DNA of 64,000 nt from Ophiobolus disseminans (Eukaryota > Ascomycota > Dothideomycetes > Pleosporales > Phaeosphaeriaceae): NCBI GenBank assembly GCA_010093685.1, contig MU006227.1:1226414-1290413 (forward strand), given 5' to 3'. How positions within the stretch are numbered: position 1 is the stretch's first letter; the number at the start of each line of letters is the position of its first letter. Made by a program: the position numbers and the translations under genes. Below, piece after piece: positions 10,704-21,907 of the stretch. The notes beneath the pieces are model-generated. The model ran no database searches. It saw only the letters and a list, made by a program, of their open reading frames with translations, and had not been told where the DNA came from.

Positions 10704-12953
10704 ATGTCGGCTTCTGTTCCACGCGAGCGTGCGAGCCGTAAAGGTCAATTCTCGTGCAACTTCTGCCGGGCGCGCAAGCTTCGCTGTGACCGGCCACTTC
10801 CATGCACGAGTTGCAGGTCGCGCGGCAAGACATGCGAATTCAATCCCACACCTTCCACCCTAAAGTCTCAGCAGCCGCGTACCCCTATCTCTACAGGACA
10901 GTCACCTCAGATTCTTCTGCCGCAAGTCGATCAGTCACCATTTCTGAAGGTGACATCTCCGCCGGTTTCATTCCCACAAACTACCGCACCGACGCATGTC
11001 GACCTACTGGCTGAGATACAAGCTTTGCGAAAGATCACTCAAGATCTAGAGCAACGTGTTGTGCAGAACTCAAACAGCCAGCAACTTCACGAAAATGGAA
11101 ACCATATTTTCATATCCGAGGCCGACTCAAATCCCAAGTATGGTCTACCAACGCCGGTCTCCAGCCACGGGCAGGTTAGTGAGATTGTGTCTCATCTCCA
11201 ACTGGTTTCAATGAGCCAGATATCGCAAAGGCTTGTTGGTGTCGACGACATCGTATTCAAAATCGAGCACATCCGAGCAATTCCGCAAGCACCTACTTTT
11301 ATCGCTCAATTGGGCAAGCCGACTGCCTGTGTTTGGCTACCAACCCATGCAGAGGCAAAAGTACTGCTGGCTCACTACATTGCAAGCATAAGTTGCATTC
11401 AACACATCATTCATCAGCCTTCTATGTCAGCGGTAATTAATGATGCTTACAAACAGATTGAGGGCCAGCAGGCTCTCAAGCCCGGTCACATTATCATGCT
11501 ACTCAGCATTATCGCCAGTGCGACGCATGTCTGGGTGTGCTGTGAAGATGGGAAGAGTGATGGTGCGCTCTTCTTGTCGTCTGCTCAAGCCCATGCGCAG
11601 ACTTCAATGTGGATCAAAGCTTCGCACACGGTATTGAACGCGGCGCAAAACAATTCAGCAATCGAGCTTGAAACCATTCAGGGTATAGCGATCCTTGGGT
11701 GTGTGGTCTGCAACATCGAAGGAGTCTCCCTACGGTACCGGTCACTCTTGTCTACAGCCATGTTACTCGGCCGTGAGTTTGGCCTCCATCGGATCGATCA
11801 AAAGTCGACCGCAAAGGGCGCAGTAACTCTTCGAACCGAGATGAGCCGGAGGGTGTGGTGGTACCTGGTGGCGACCGACTGGTATGGTTTAGTGGTGATT
11901 CACGCGAATGCATAAATACTAATGTTCATCAGGCTCATGGCAGCGAGGTTCGGTGGTTCTGGAGAGGGTGTATACCAAACTCATCCTCACCATATGACAG
12001 TCAACAAGCCATGCAACATCAACGATTCGGATATAGTCGACACTGAACCCCTAAGAAGTGCGCCTCTTGACCAACCGACGGATGTTTCATACTTCCTCCA
12101 GCGGCTTCGCCTCGCTGAAATTTCACGGAGCATCGTCGACCACAACCTAATCAACGCCACCAGCTCTAACAGACCAAGTTATTACGCTCACATCATGGCG
12201 ATGGATTTTGAGCTAGATCTGATGATCCAGAACGTACCATCCTTCTTCAATCTCGACAACTATATTGGCCGTTCTCAAACTGATGGAACTGGCACGATCT
12301 TTATTCAGGCATACATGCTCAACTCGATGATGCACTTACAGCGTTGCAAGCTGCACCTCGCGTATCTCACTTCTGGACCCAGCGACAACCCAGCATATGC
12401 GGCCTCTCGCGACGCATGTCTGAAGTCAGCGCACCAAATCATTCGCGCCGAGTCGCAACTTTTGCAGTCCGGACACCCCTTCATCCAGATCCGACTGCGT
12501 CTTGCTGCCATCTTGTATGGAATTTTTATGGCTAGCATCGTGCTGTTAATGGATGCGTGTCTACACCGACCGGCGACGCTTGAGCAAGAGATTTCCAGCG
12601 GCGACTTAGCTGAGGCGTTGCGCATGATTCGTGACGTGAAGAGTCACTCCCTCGCGGCGGCAACACTGCATGAGTCACTGATGCAGATAGTCGCAAGATA
12701 TCGTACTCAACAGAGGTTACCTGCTATTGGTAGCCCCGAACACTTGGAGACACAGCTTCCTCCGACACCTTCGTCGGGCTCCGCGCGACCCACTAGTGAC
12801 TACTTGGACTGGGGTGGCGATACCGGCGTCCTGACGGGCACTTTTGGGAACGGAGTTGATCAGCAAGCTAATGGTCTGGACGATTCGATATTCTTGGATC
12901 AGGTGCAGTGGGACGATTTGTTCACCGGACTTGCTTCATCTTCGTTCTTCTAG
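10704..12953 (+). CDS. Zn2Cys6 fungal transcription factor
   Basis: Predicted 732 residues from exons 10704-11881 and 11933-12953; the 51-nt intron (GTATGG..CATCAG, with a TACTAAT branch site) joins ATDW to LMAARFGG. The N-terminus carries the binuclear zinc cluster with six cysteines (CNFCRARKLRC..PCTSCRSRGKTC, about residues 18-46). A fungal-specific regulatory domain (Fungal_trans type) follows around residues 200-480, with the hallmark stretch RRVWWYLVATDW. The acidic end (LDDSIFLDQVQWDDLF) looks like an activation region. It acts in the nucleus. The gene is divergent from the DHA1 exporter and is the only regulator in the left block, so it probably controls that block; this is inference from position and from the CCGCGG sites nearby. 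Confidence 0.9.
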
Positions 12954-13010
12954 ACCAAACAGGGTGGGATTAGCCCGAACAGCGGTTCTCACCTCCTCCG
13001 TAGACGACAT

Positions 13011-13948
13011 TCATATATCCAATGTCTTCAAAAACCGCACAACTCTCTCAACAAACCACTTCTGCGTCTCCCCCCAGTCAAAACATGATCCGCCCCAGGA
13101 TTCAAGCCCGATAGTCCGCTCACCAAACCTTCTGGCGCAGCCGCAACCCATCGTTTAAGTAACTTCTGCTTATCGACATCCGACGGAACCATCTCATCCT
13201 TCTCAGAAGGCATAATCAACATCGGCTTATCCACCTTCCCAAAAGTCCTCGCAAGCGCCTCACCATCCAGATCCGACGAGAAGAAGTCGTCATCCCCGCC
13301 CTTCGCAATGAGCGAGTGCCACCGATAGGCAGAAATTGGCGAGTGGAAGATCGGAGGGATCAAAGACTGCGGCATGATTCCGTCCTGTTCCTCGCGCGCA
13401 ATCATATCCTCCGCATGCCTGAGTGTTTCAGCGTAGACATCTGGTGGCATAAGCAGTGATGCTGTTTCGCGGTCTGACGTCGGCGCTTGCAGAATATATG
13501 CGGTAATCGATGGCAACGTCAATACGAAATTGATGTATGTAAGGATAGCCTGGCAGCCTAGTCTTTATCAGCCCATATATACTACAATCGATGATATTTT
13601 CAACCCACCAGTCGAGCTCCCCAACACCACAACTCTCTCCCTCCCAACACCCCTCAAATACTTCACCAACGCCGCAACATCTTCAACGTCATTCGCCAGA
13701 CTCGAGTATCCGAACCCCGTATACGAGCTGCGCATGCGGAAATCCCAGAACGAGTAGCTGAGGCCGGTGTCGATTTCAAGAGCTTGGATGAGCGGTTCGA
13801 GCTGTGGTGTTGTATGCGGGCCACTTGTTAGACCGCCAATGAAGACTAGGGCGTGGCGGGAGGATGGGGCGCCGCGCTCGTAGGCGCAGGAGGAGGGTGT
13901 GGCGGATGGGAAGGGGTGGACGGTTACGGCGAAGGGTTTGGAAGCCAT
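13011..13948 (-). CDS. Alpha/beta hydrolase, DUF1749/SidJ-like, with C-terminal frameshift
   Basis: Resembles the DUF1749 alpha/beta hydrolases, which include fungal siderophore (fusarinine) esterases such as SidJ. Exon 1 (13948-13609) contains FIGGLTSGPHTTP, the oxyanion-side strand, and a 51-nt intron (13558-13608) splits the nucleophile elbow: joined, it reads VVVLGSSTGCQ, with Ser as the probable nucleophile. Exon 2 continues through LQAPTSDRE and MLIMPSEKDEMVP to LNPGADH, the expected catalytic-His region. Just after that, the current frame stops at 13028, while the family-like tail (ETQKWFVERVVRFLK) continues in the next frame to a stop at 13011. One missing G in the G6 run near 13070 would explain this. 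It may be a sequencing error or a real late truncation. Confidence 0.7.
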
Positions 13949-14924
13949 GTTGATTGTCTCTGATTAGGGTTTCAGGCAACGGCTTGCACTGCAAGTTTAT
14001 AAAGATCTCGCACTCCCAGTTAGGCAAGCCATCGTTGCCAAGGCTTGTCGTGGGAAGTGGAACGGCGTCGCGTATAGAGGTAGGCGTGATTGGTGGTGTG
14101 TGACTGAAACGGACAGTGGAGTAAGACGGCGGAGAGGGCTTGATGATGGAGATCATGCGCTCACTTGCTTTGTTTGCAAACCTGTTTAGAGCGGGCCACT
14201 CTTTTCGATGTAGGGTGGCACCATTGGACTGCATGGGGCGTTTGGAGTATACAGTACTAGTTCAAAAGTTTCTTCCGCGCGCTGATTTCCACACCAAGCC
14301 TCACCAAAAACGTCTGATCTTTGAGATAATACTAAGTCAGTAACCACAAATTCGAATTTGCTCAGATTCAAATCCAAGACACCAGATTAGGGAAACTACT
14401 ATTGACATTCGTCTCGTGTAATAATAATCACAAGGTGCTCTATGGCGCAGGTGTGAAGTCAAAGTCGGCGTTTTTAGACCTGATTTTGCCGATTTCTCAT
14501 ACAAATTGAAGGAAAATCAAACTTGCCTCACTTTATACCTCTCTCACTTGAATAACTATTACTTAAATTACTAACGCTCTTGTATGTAGTGTCGCGACAT
14601 ATAGATACGTCTAAAGTATTAATCTGAGGTGATTTAAATAAGTAGTTGTTGAGATAATTGACTGTGAAATGTGGGTGTTTTGGTGAGAATTCGCTTCGCG
14701 GAACAAACTTTTGACGAGGGACTGTACTTGTGATATTCTGCTCTATATGCTATCATGTAAAGCCGTGGCATGACGGCGCATATGTCATCGTTATCATATG
14801 TCTCCATGGCTGACTGAGATGCGATGGCATGTCCCAAGCCAATTCCCTCTAAGATACTCGTGGTACATAAGTTGGGAGTTGTATGGGCGCATTTGTTCTT
14901 TTACCATTCCTGTTCATAAATGGT
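13949..14924. other. Intergenic, no gene seen
   Basis: 976 bp between divergent-side flanks. The part from 14330 to 14800 is AT-richer than its surroundings. No open frame here has a recognisable protein character or plausible splice partners. Confidence 0.35.
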
Positions 14925-15518
14925 TTACAAGAACACCGCCGCTGCCACAGCAGCCATTGCACCAAACTTCGCATCCAAGAACGCCTGCGCCGTGGGAAAA
15001 GCTGCACCCGTCGATGATGCCGTCGGTGAACCTGAACCAATCACGCTTCTCAAAACGCTGAACTGGTCCGACACTTGTTGCTCCTTGAACGCTCTCGCGC
15101 CACTTGGCAGGGCTGTGTACCAATTTGGCCGTGAAAAGAACGTCGTCGTGGTACGATCATCTGTAACAGCAGATGGTATGGTGTAGTTGGACGCGGATCG
15201 TGCAAAGGCTGCGATCTCGGATGCCGCGGATGAGCGTGAGGATTGGTAAGTTGAACCAAGAGAGTTGGTGAAGGATGTGTATGCGCGGTTGCCGACTACG
15301 AGGACGCTGAGGGTCCAACCGGAAGCCTACATGGAGTTAGATTATGGTTTCAAATCACCAAATAGTGTAATAACGAAGAGCGGCAAACTAACCTCTGCTG
15401 GATCCGTGAATCGTGGAATCTGATCCGTCGGAATCGGCGGTACGGTATACACCATGAAGTCTGCTTGCACCACGCGGAAAGCCGCGGCTGCCGCCAAGAT
15501 GAAGGAAGTGAGTTGCAT
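14925..15518 (-). CDS. Small secreted, probably GPI-anchored protein
   Basis: Two exons (15518-15393 and 15326-14925) with a 66-nt intron (GTTAGT..TGTAG) give 175 residues. The N-terminus is a clear signal peptide (MQLTSFILAAAAAFRVVQA). The mature part is Ser/Thr-rich, with an N-glycosylation site (NYT) and few or no cysteines. The C-terminus has a small-residue region (TASSTGAAF) followed by a hydrophobic tail (AAVAAAVFL) directly before the stop, as in GPI-anchor signals. I do not recognise a family. It is likely to be a cell-surface or cell-wall protein; an effector-like role is possible but unsupported. Confidence 0.7.
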
Positions 15519-16360
15519 AGTCGTGAAGGTCGATCAACGAGAGACAGTAACAAGCGACAGTAACAAGCAAAGATGTACCAGAAGTCAAAGAGAGTAAGCG
15601 GCGCGCGAAAGAGGGTACAACTACAATGCCAGTGGCAAGCGGGACGGCGGCATGGTGATGACTTCCATCATAGTCAGCGCCGAGAACTGCTTCCTCGTAT
15701 CAAACAGTTCGCGCTCCACATTTTGCTGATCGCGTCGCAGTTGCCCGTCCGTCTGGACGCGAATGAGGCTGAGTCGTGTTGGGCCTTGGCACGCTAAACT
15801 CGGAACGTTCGACCCGCTCCAATGGCTTTCCTACCTATTCTACGCCCGCCCAACTTCTCCATGCAAACCACAACACACGCAAAAGTTGCCCGAAAATGGT
15901 TAAAATTTGCACCGGAATCACGCGCCTATTTAACGAAATCGACCGGGCGCCGACTGCCGGAATGATGGCCTGCCCTTCGTAGTTGCGCGTCACATTAGAC
16001 TCGGTCGCACACAACTATGCTTTTCGGAATTCGAAGACAACTCTGTAGCATTCTTATTCGATTTCATATCGTCACATGCCCCACGCCATTATGCATGGTG
16101 GTCTATTTTGAACATTCTTGCAGACAGACACTCAGCCTTGGGGTGCCGAAGCATGCATCCTGCGAGACGCTCAGCAACCATTGGTCGATTCGACAGATGT
16201 AGAAAAACAAAACCTGAGCCTCGTTGAACTCAAAAGACATACAGTAACGAAGGCCCCTAATTATTATTATTTACAACAACCTACTTCTTTACTTCAAGCG
16301 GCATCCTATACCACACTACTTTTCGAATTTAGAGCTGCTTCGTCACTGACCATCTGCAGC
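15519..16360. other. Intergenic, no gene seen
   Basis: 842 bp between the divergent secreted-protein gene and the membrane-protein gene. I see no coding signal that can be supported; it presumably holds both promoters. Confidence 0.35.
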
Positions 16361-18254
16361 ATGACTGCTAACAGCACCACGGACGAAACTCTCAGCTTCG
16401 CCTCAGCCTGCCATACTCGTCGCGATAATCTGGGGTTCAGAAATCACTTCAAGGCCTGGTACATTTACGTCCTTCATTTAGCAACCTGTATAGGCTTCAC
16501 CGTAGCACTATGCACTCTCATTGACGGCCAGAATTACCGCACCGGATCCTCCGCGGGTGGTGGTAGATGCAGGTGGGAGTTATACCAGGCTGACATCACT
16601 GGCATTGTGTCGACATCACTTGTTGCCATTCGCACATTGGCAGACATTGGCTCTACACTTCTCGTCTGGCGTCTTGTCACTATTCTGCTTGCGAAGGGCC
16701 AGATTACCTTGGTGGAACTGTGCCGGATCGCGGACAACCGGAATCCAATGCGATCTCACTCCGCTTCCAAGAGAAGCATGTTATAGTCCGTCTTTACGGT
16801 TCTAGTTGTCGCACTGTTATGGCCGCCACCTTTTGCGCCGCCGCTGGCAAATTCTTCATTAACGTGGAATCCTCAGAAACAAGAAGTCGAAGCTCAGCAG
16901 ACAATCCGCGAAGATAATCTGGTGGAGAACAACCGCAATATACACAACGCGTCATCATACGACCACGCAAGATCGCAGGTCATATTGATGGCGATTGCAA
17001 TAGGCATTCTCGATCCCGAGTACGCCTTCAACGAGACCAACACTTCCCTGCGGCGATATGTTTCACTCAGTCCACCTGTTCGAAAGGGGGCCACCGGGTC
17101 GATGACACTTCCTTTCTTCAAACGTTACCAAGATTCGCTGGATGAATGCCCCAGGTACCTACGAGGATGGTATTGCCCCGTTAAACCCGTTAAACCATAT
17201 CGGCAACGCAAGCACGTTTAAGACTCAACCCGACCAATGGAAACCCGGCACCATTGGGTTTTGGATGCCGAAGAAATGGGGAGTTAACGACACTTCTCGG
17301 TACACCTCGGATGTGTACGAGGGGAAAAGGAATGTCTCCGTTTACGTCGGAAGTCTCTGGGACGACCAGAAGATGAGTGACGGAACATTTCCTACGGTCA
17401 AGACGTCGTGTCAAGCGTCCTTTGTGGAGCTTGGACTGGTTCCTAACGTCACGCCCTATTGGAAGCCTGTGAATGGTACGATTGATGGGCCAAAAGTCTG
17501 GCGCAGAACAGACTGCTTCATGCTTGCCGAAGTCACCATGCGCGTAGGCCGTTTGCTCAACCAACGCGTCGACATAAACCTTCTCGGGGCCTCGACAGGC
17601 GCACACATTGTCAACGCGTCCATTAGAAGCAGCATCCCCAATCTGGAACCAGACTGGGCCATCGGACCAACGCTGGACTTGATGACCGATGTCATGAGAC
17701 AGATATTCCAGCTGAATGCCACGGACACATACATGGCCAACAACCTCGATGGCTTCGTACGAGGCACGCTCAAGCTTGCATACGATGCCACATGGAGCGC
17801 ACTCCCCTCTGTTACTGGAGATCCGGGGCACACTATGCGAATGGTGCCGCTCGAATCTGCGATCCGCGCCGACGTCAACAGGACGCGCGTTTACATCTGG
17901 CTAGCCATGAACTTTACGCTGCAAATAGCCGCAGCGCTCATAGCCATCGTGCACTATTGGCTGGCACCGAACATGAAAATGACAAGGGATCCAACGCTCA
18001 CAGCGCTGATGATGGATTTGAAAGAAGTGAAACACGCCACTCAAGACGGGTTGTGTGACGCGGTTGCGTTGAGGGCGAGAGATAGGCAGTTAGGAAGGAT
18101 ACGATGGGAAGAGAGTTCGTTCGGCGTGGGCGTGAACACCAAGCGGGGGTGTAGGAGGATAGTACTGGAGCAGGGGGGAACGGAGACTGAAGAAGACAGG
18201 GGTATCTTGCTTCGAAGCAGTCATGTATCGTATTCGACTAGCAGTTTTCATTGA
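16361..18254 (+). pseudogene. Fungal multi-pass membrane protein gene with nonsense and frameshift
   Basis: The frame starting at 16361 (MTANSTTDETLS) encodes a cytosolic start, a transmembrane helix (YIYVLHLATCIGFTVALC) and two further hydrophobic stretches. It is interrupted by an in-frame TAG at 16784-16786, directly inside another helix (VFTVLVVALLWPPPFAPPL) that continues in the same frame. A second break near 17130-17220 shifts coding to another frame (GTYEDGIAPLNPL onward). The rest is a long, N-glycosylation-rich outer segment and a final helix near 17890-17960, followed by a cytosolic tail ending at 18254. I know this only as a fungal-specific membrane-protein type of unknown function. 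No convincing intron removes either lesion, so I call it a pseudogene; sequencing error at both points is the alternative. Confidence 0.55.
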
Positions 18255-18407
18255 TGGTGGCTTTCTTTGCGGTAGGCAGTGCATGTCTCTCTATGAACAC
18301 CTGGAGTAAGACTCAATGCAGTCAAAGAGCACTCCAAAAACCGCTACGCAGCATCCAGAACAGCCAACAAGCAATTTGGATTCCACTTCCGCTCAGCCGG
18401 CGTCGCA

Positions 18408-18725
18408 ATGGGCGCACACCACTTACTCCCTGGGTTCTTCTCCAACGGCACCACCGGCGCACTTGGCATCGCGAATGAAGCTTCCATCACTAGCTTCTAT
18501 GGCGCGAAGCCCAAGACTGCGGGCGCTTGGAATGATCCTAATCTTGAGTACACGCACGTACCAGAGCGCATCCCTGAGCAGGGCTGGTACTTGTCAGACT
18601 ATCAGCTATATCAACCTTCATGCTACAACTGCAAGAAGGTCGGCCTTTTTGTAGTTCCACAGTACTGTCGCGCAACGCCGATGAGTGGGTGGTATAAGAA
18701 AGCCTGGATAGCCGACTTGCTATAA
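18408..18725 (+). pseudogene. C-terminal fragment, possibly heme-thiolate peroxidase-like
   Basis: A 105-residue open frame with no convincing upstream start. The segment FSNGTTGALGIANEAS..YTHVPERIPEQGWY resembles the end region of fungal chloroperoxidase-like (Peroxidase_2) proteins. The conserved proximal Cys motif of that family (PCP near the N-terminus) is not present in the upstream sequence, so at most the C-terminal third remains. It lies between the stop of the broken membrane-protein gene and the convergent decarboxylase. The assignment is tentative. Confidence 0.3.
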
Positions 18726-18742
18726 TTGCTACTATGCTTCTA

Positions 18743-20726
18743 TTACAAATTTCTGATGCCTTCTGCAGCATCTACAAACATATCGAGCATGATTTTCATA
18801 GCGTCGAGATTGCTGTTAATGTTCGATGTAACCATTCTGATCACGTACAAATCGCCCACTTCACAGCCTGTAACGAATGCCTTGTTGCTGGAGTTGACCA
18901 TATGGCAGACCTTTCGTGTCGCATCGTTGCATAGTTCATTGTAATCGGCGGAGCCTCGGTCGGTTTGTTCCAAGGCTGGTCGAACGCGAAATGTCACCAA
19001 TGCAAACGCAGGTCCAGTGATGATCTCGAAAAGGTCGGCACGGTGAGAGAGCATGGTGCTGAATTGCTCGCCGAGGGATACGCCGGCGCGAATGTGTGTG
19101 GTCAAGCCTTCAATGCCGAAGGTGCGGAGAGTGAACCTATTGCTCGCGTAAGTGGAGACTTTAAACTTGCTATGGGATTGGATCTGGCTTACCAAACCTT
19201 TAGGGAACGGAAGCGTCGTGTTAGGGTTAAGGATAGATCTGTTTGCATATCGTTAGACTCTCTCGAGCGTCACGAAGCTATCAAGAGAATCGGCAAAGGA
19301 CTTACGGTGCGGCTCGTAGAACTTGTCTTTCAGCTGCGCATCGTTCTCCAAATAACTCGGTGTGATATCTAGACTTCTGGCCAGACATTTTCGGCTTTGC
19401 ACAAACAGACAGCTACATGCAGCTCTAGTTAGTGAGTGTGCGCGCAAGGGCGAGAGTGTACGGATTGACTAACCTCGCGTCGGTGTTGACGAACATCCAT
19501 TTATTGAGGTTGACGTTGAACGAGCCAAACAAACCCAGGTCTCGAGCAAGGTGCTTATACTCAGGACATACTAGTGCGGCGCCGACACACGCGGCATCGA
19601 CATGGCCCCAGATGAAAGGGTGTTCCTTTAGGATCTCTCCGATACCAGGGAGATCGTCGATGGCGCATGTCGCAGTTGTGCCTTCGCAATGTCAGTCAGA
19701 CTCGAAGCTGTAGCTGAAGACGTTTTCTCACCCAGGGTTGCGGTGACAAAAATAGGTTGCAGCTCATCGTCTAAGCATTCCTGGATAGCTCCCGCGAGCG
19801 CGGAACCGGTCATGGCGAATCCTGCATCTCGTGGCGCGAGGACAGTTTTAAATTGCAGACCAAGGATACGAGCTGCTTTCTTGGTTGAGCTGTGCGTTGT
19901 TTCGCTCCCAAGGACGACGAAATGACTCATTGACTCCTCAGAAGTGTAGCAACCTGGTATGGGAGGACCAGAGCCGTTCACGCCAATCCCATCATCCACA
20001 TCCTCGGCTGCATTCGGAAGCTTCTTCGCACAGTTGAACCAATTCACACGACCGGCCTGTTTTCTCTCACGCTCCATCCGCAAAGCTCTATCCCTCGCAG
20101 CAACCATAACCGTCAAAATCGACTCAGACGCAGAAGTCATCATAAGTCCGCCCCCATCGCCCTCATCGCCATTGAGAAAAGCCTCCGGCAGCGCAAGCGC
20201 ACGAGCAAGCCAGTCCATAACGACATGCTCTAGCTCCGTGGCAGCAGGCGACGCCACCCAGCTGAAGAAAGACCCGCCATAGCTTGCGGCGTACAATTCT
20301 CCGAGAATGGAAGAGTATGATGTGCCGCATGGAAAGAATGCGGCGAAGTTGGGTGCGATCCAATTCGTCATTTGGGGCTGGACGAGGGATTTGTAGTCAT
20401 TGTAGATATCGGACCATGCTTCTCCTTGCTGTGGGGCGCTTTGCGGCATGCTTTTTTGGAAAGAGCCTGTGTGATTATCAGTGTGTTCTCGTTTGACCAC
20501 GCGATGTTAGCTGACGTACCGAACTCCTGATCTGGAACAATGTGGGTGGGTTGCGAATTTTCGAGGTAGTTGATTACTACATGAAGGTCAATTCCTGATC
20601 CAAGCCGGGAAGTCAGGTCTGACTCACTGTCTTCTACTGCGGCGTGCGCGGCTTGACCTTATGGATGCTTAGACACAAGTCAGGAAGTAAGGACGATTCG
20701 TACGAACGGAACTGATCGCTATCCAT
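18743..20726 (-). CDS. Aromatic-L-amino-acid decarboxylase family, PLP-dependent
   Basis: Eight exons give 531 residues: 20726-20708, 20657-20628, 20576-20520, 20466-19732, 19681-19474, 19412-19306, 19238-19193 and 19136-18743; all introns are 50-67 nt. It begins MDSDQFRQAAHAAVEDIINY, the group II decarboxylase start, with the substrate-side stretch NWIAPNFAAFFP. The cofactor region is HVDAACVGAALVCPEY, followed by the PLP lysine in NLNKWM (about residue 341). The C-terminal block RRFRSLKVWFTLRTFGIEGL is typical. The enzyme would remove CO2 from Trp, Tyr, DOPA or a related amino acid. The residue before the lysine is Asn instead of the usual His (NPHKW), which could change activity. The first two exons are tiny, so start prediction by software may fail. 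Confidence 0.88.
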
Positions 20727-21907
20727 ACTGATGGAGGTCAAACTGGCGAATGCTGCTTGCTAATCTACGATGATTCTTTGCACAGCAGAAAGTAAACCGT
20801 CCGCCCGGTTGTAAGCCGCCGTGTACTGAAGTTGCTATGCGGAGGACAGAATTACACGGGTGTATTTGCGAGCTTATATACCACACTGCGTTCAGATTGC
20901 AAGTTCAAATGCTGTGGTTGATCGACTGTTACTGACGCGAGGGTTTCACGCCACACTACAGGCGTATGTAATTCAAGTAAGCGCGCTGCTAGCCAATCGA
21001 GCGGCACATCCGAATAAACTGACACATCTTTTGGGTATCATTGATGACCCTGAACAGCTTCAGGTTGCACTGAGCGAGGCGTCGATGACCTAGTATGTAG
21101 TACCATGGCGTATTTTCAAACTTCTTTGTCTGTGCGTTAGTATACGATACTGCGAACGCTAAAGACACATTCCCGCCTGCGCTACTCTGTGTCCCCTTTC
21201 GGTTGGCTAGGAGTATGAGCAATCGAAAGGTGCTGTGTTAATGGAGGGGCGCAGTTGGCCATGGAAACATAACTTGTGGCGGAATCGACTCACAACTAGG
21301 GAAGAGGCTTACGGTGTGTGTGACAGTGTAGGTCACATGAACATCGCTGATCGACCGGGTTGTTTTCGTAGATGTTCGGTCGACGCTAAGATGCCGCCGC
21401 GTCTTCATATTTGTGTCACACCATTTCGGTTTGGCAGCTACATGCCATCAGGCGCCCGAAATAGCGTGTCGAAGGAAAACGGGTAGACCGAGACCGAGAC
21501 TGAGACCGAGACCGAGACTGAGACCGAGACCGACAGCCGCAGTAACGTTCGCGGTCATGATTGTGCTAGAATATCCGGGTCAGCAAATGGGCGAGGGCTG
21601 ATAGTTTTCGTGGCCTACCGACGAATAGGAGGACGCAATACAAATTATATCGACATCGCTTCAGCGGCTGAATGCTCCCTGTGATAGCCAAGAAACCTCC
21701 AACGGCTAAGGTGCTGAAGTAGACATCATGAACACCATAGAGTAGATGCAATATATGCCGAGATACGTTCAAATTGTGCCACCAATTGTAGCAAGCAGCT
21801 CGCGGGAGTGAAACCCGGTTACAGCCAACACAAGTGCGAAACAGTCATATAAGTAGTTCGCACAGTCAGTGGAAACATCGATTATAAGAACAAGGAAGAC
21901 TTACGGT
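20727..21907. other. Intergenic with a short tandem repeat
   Basis: 1181 bp between the divergent decarboxylase and LPMO genes. Apart from the GAGACC-type repeat at about 21485-21533, no gene or element is supported. Confidence 0.35.
21485..21533 (+). repeat. GAGACC/GAGACT microsatellite
   Basis: About eight tandem 6-bp units of GAGACC or GAGACT, arranged so that an 18-bp pattern also repeats. It is a simple-sequence repeat in an intergenic region. Confidence 0.85.

Noticed and set aside
13776..14234. Minus-strand 152-codon frame overlapping the SidJ-like start
   Set aside because: It overlaps exon 1 of the hydrolase in another frame and has no recognisable domain.
20860..21093. Short plus-strand frame upstream of the LPMO gene
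   Set aside because: 77 codons, no family features, no splice partner; likely chance.
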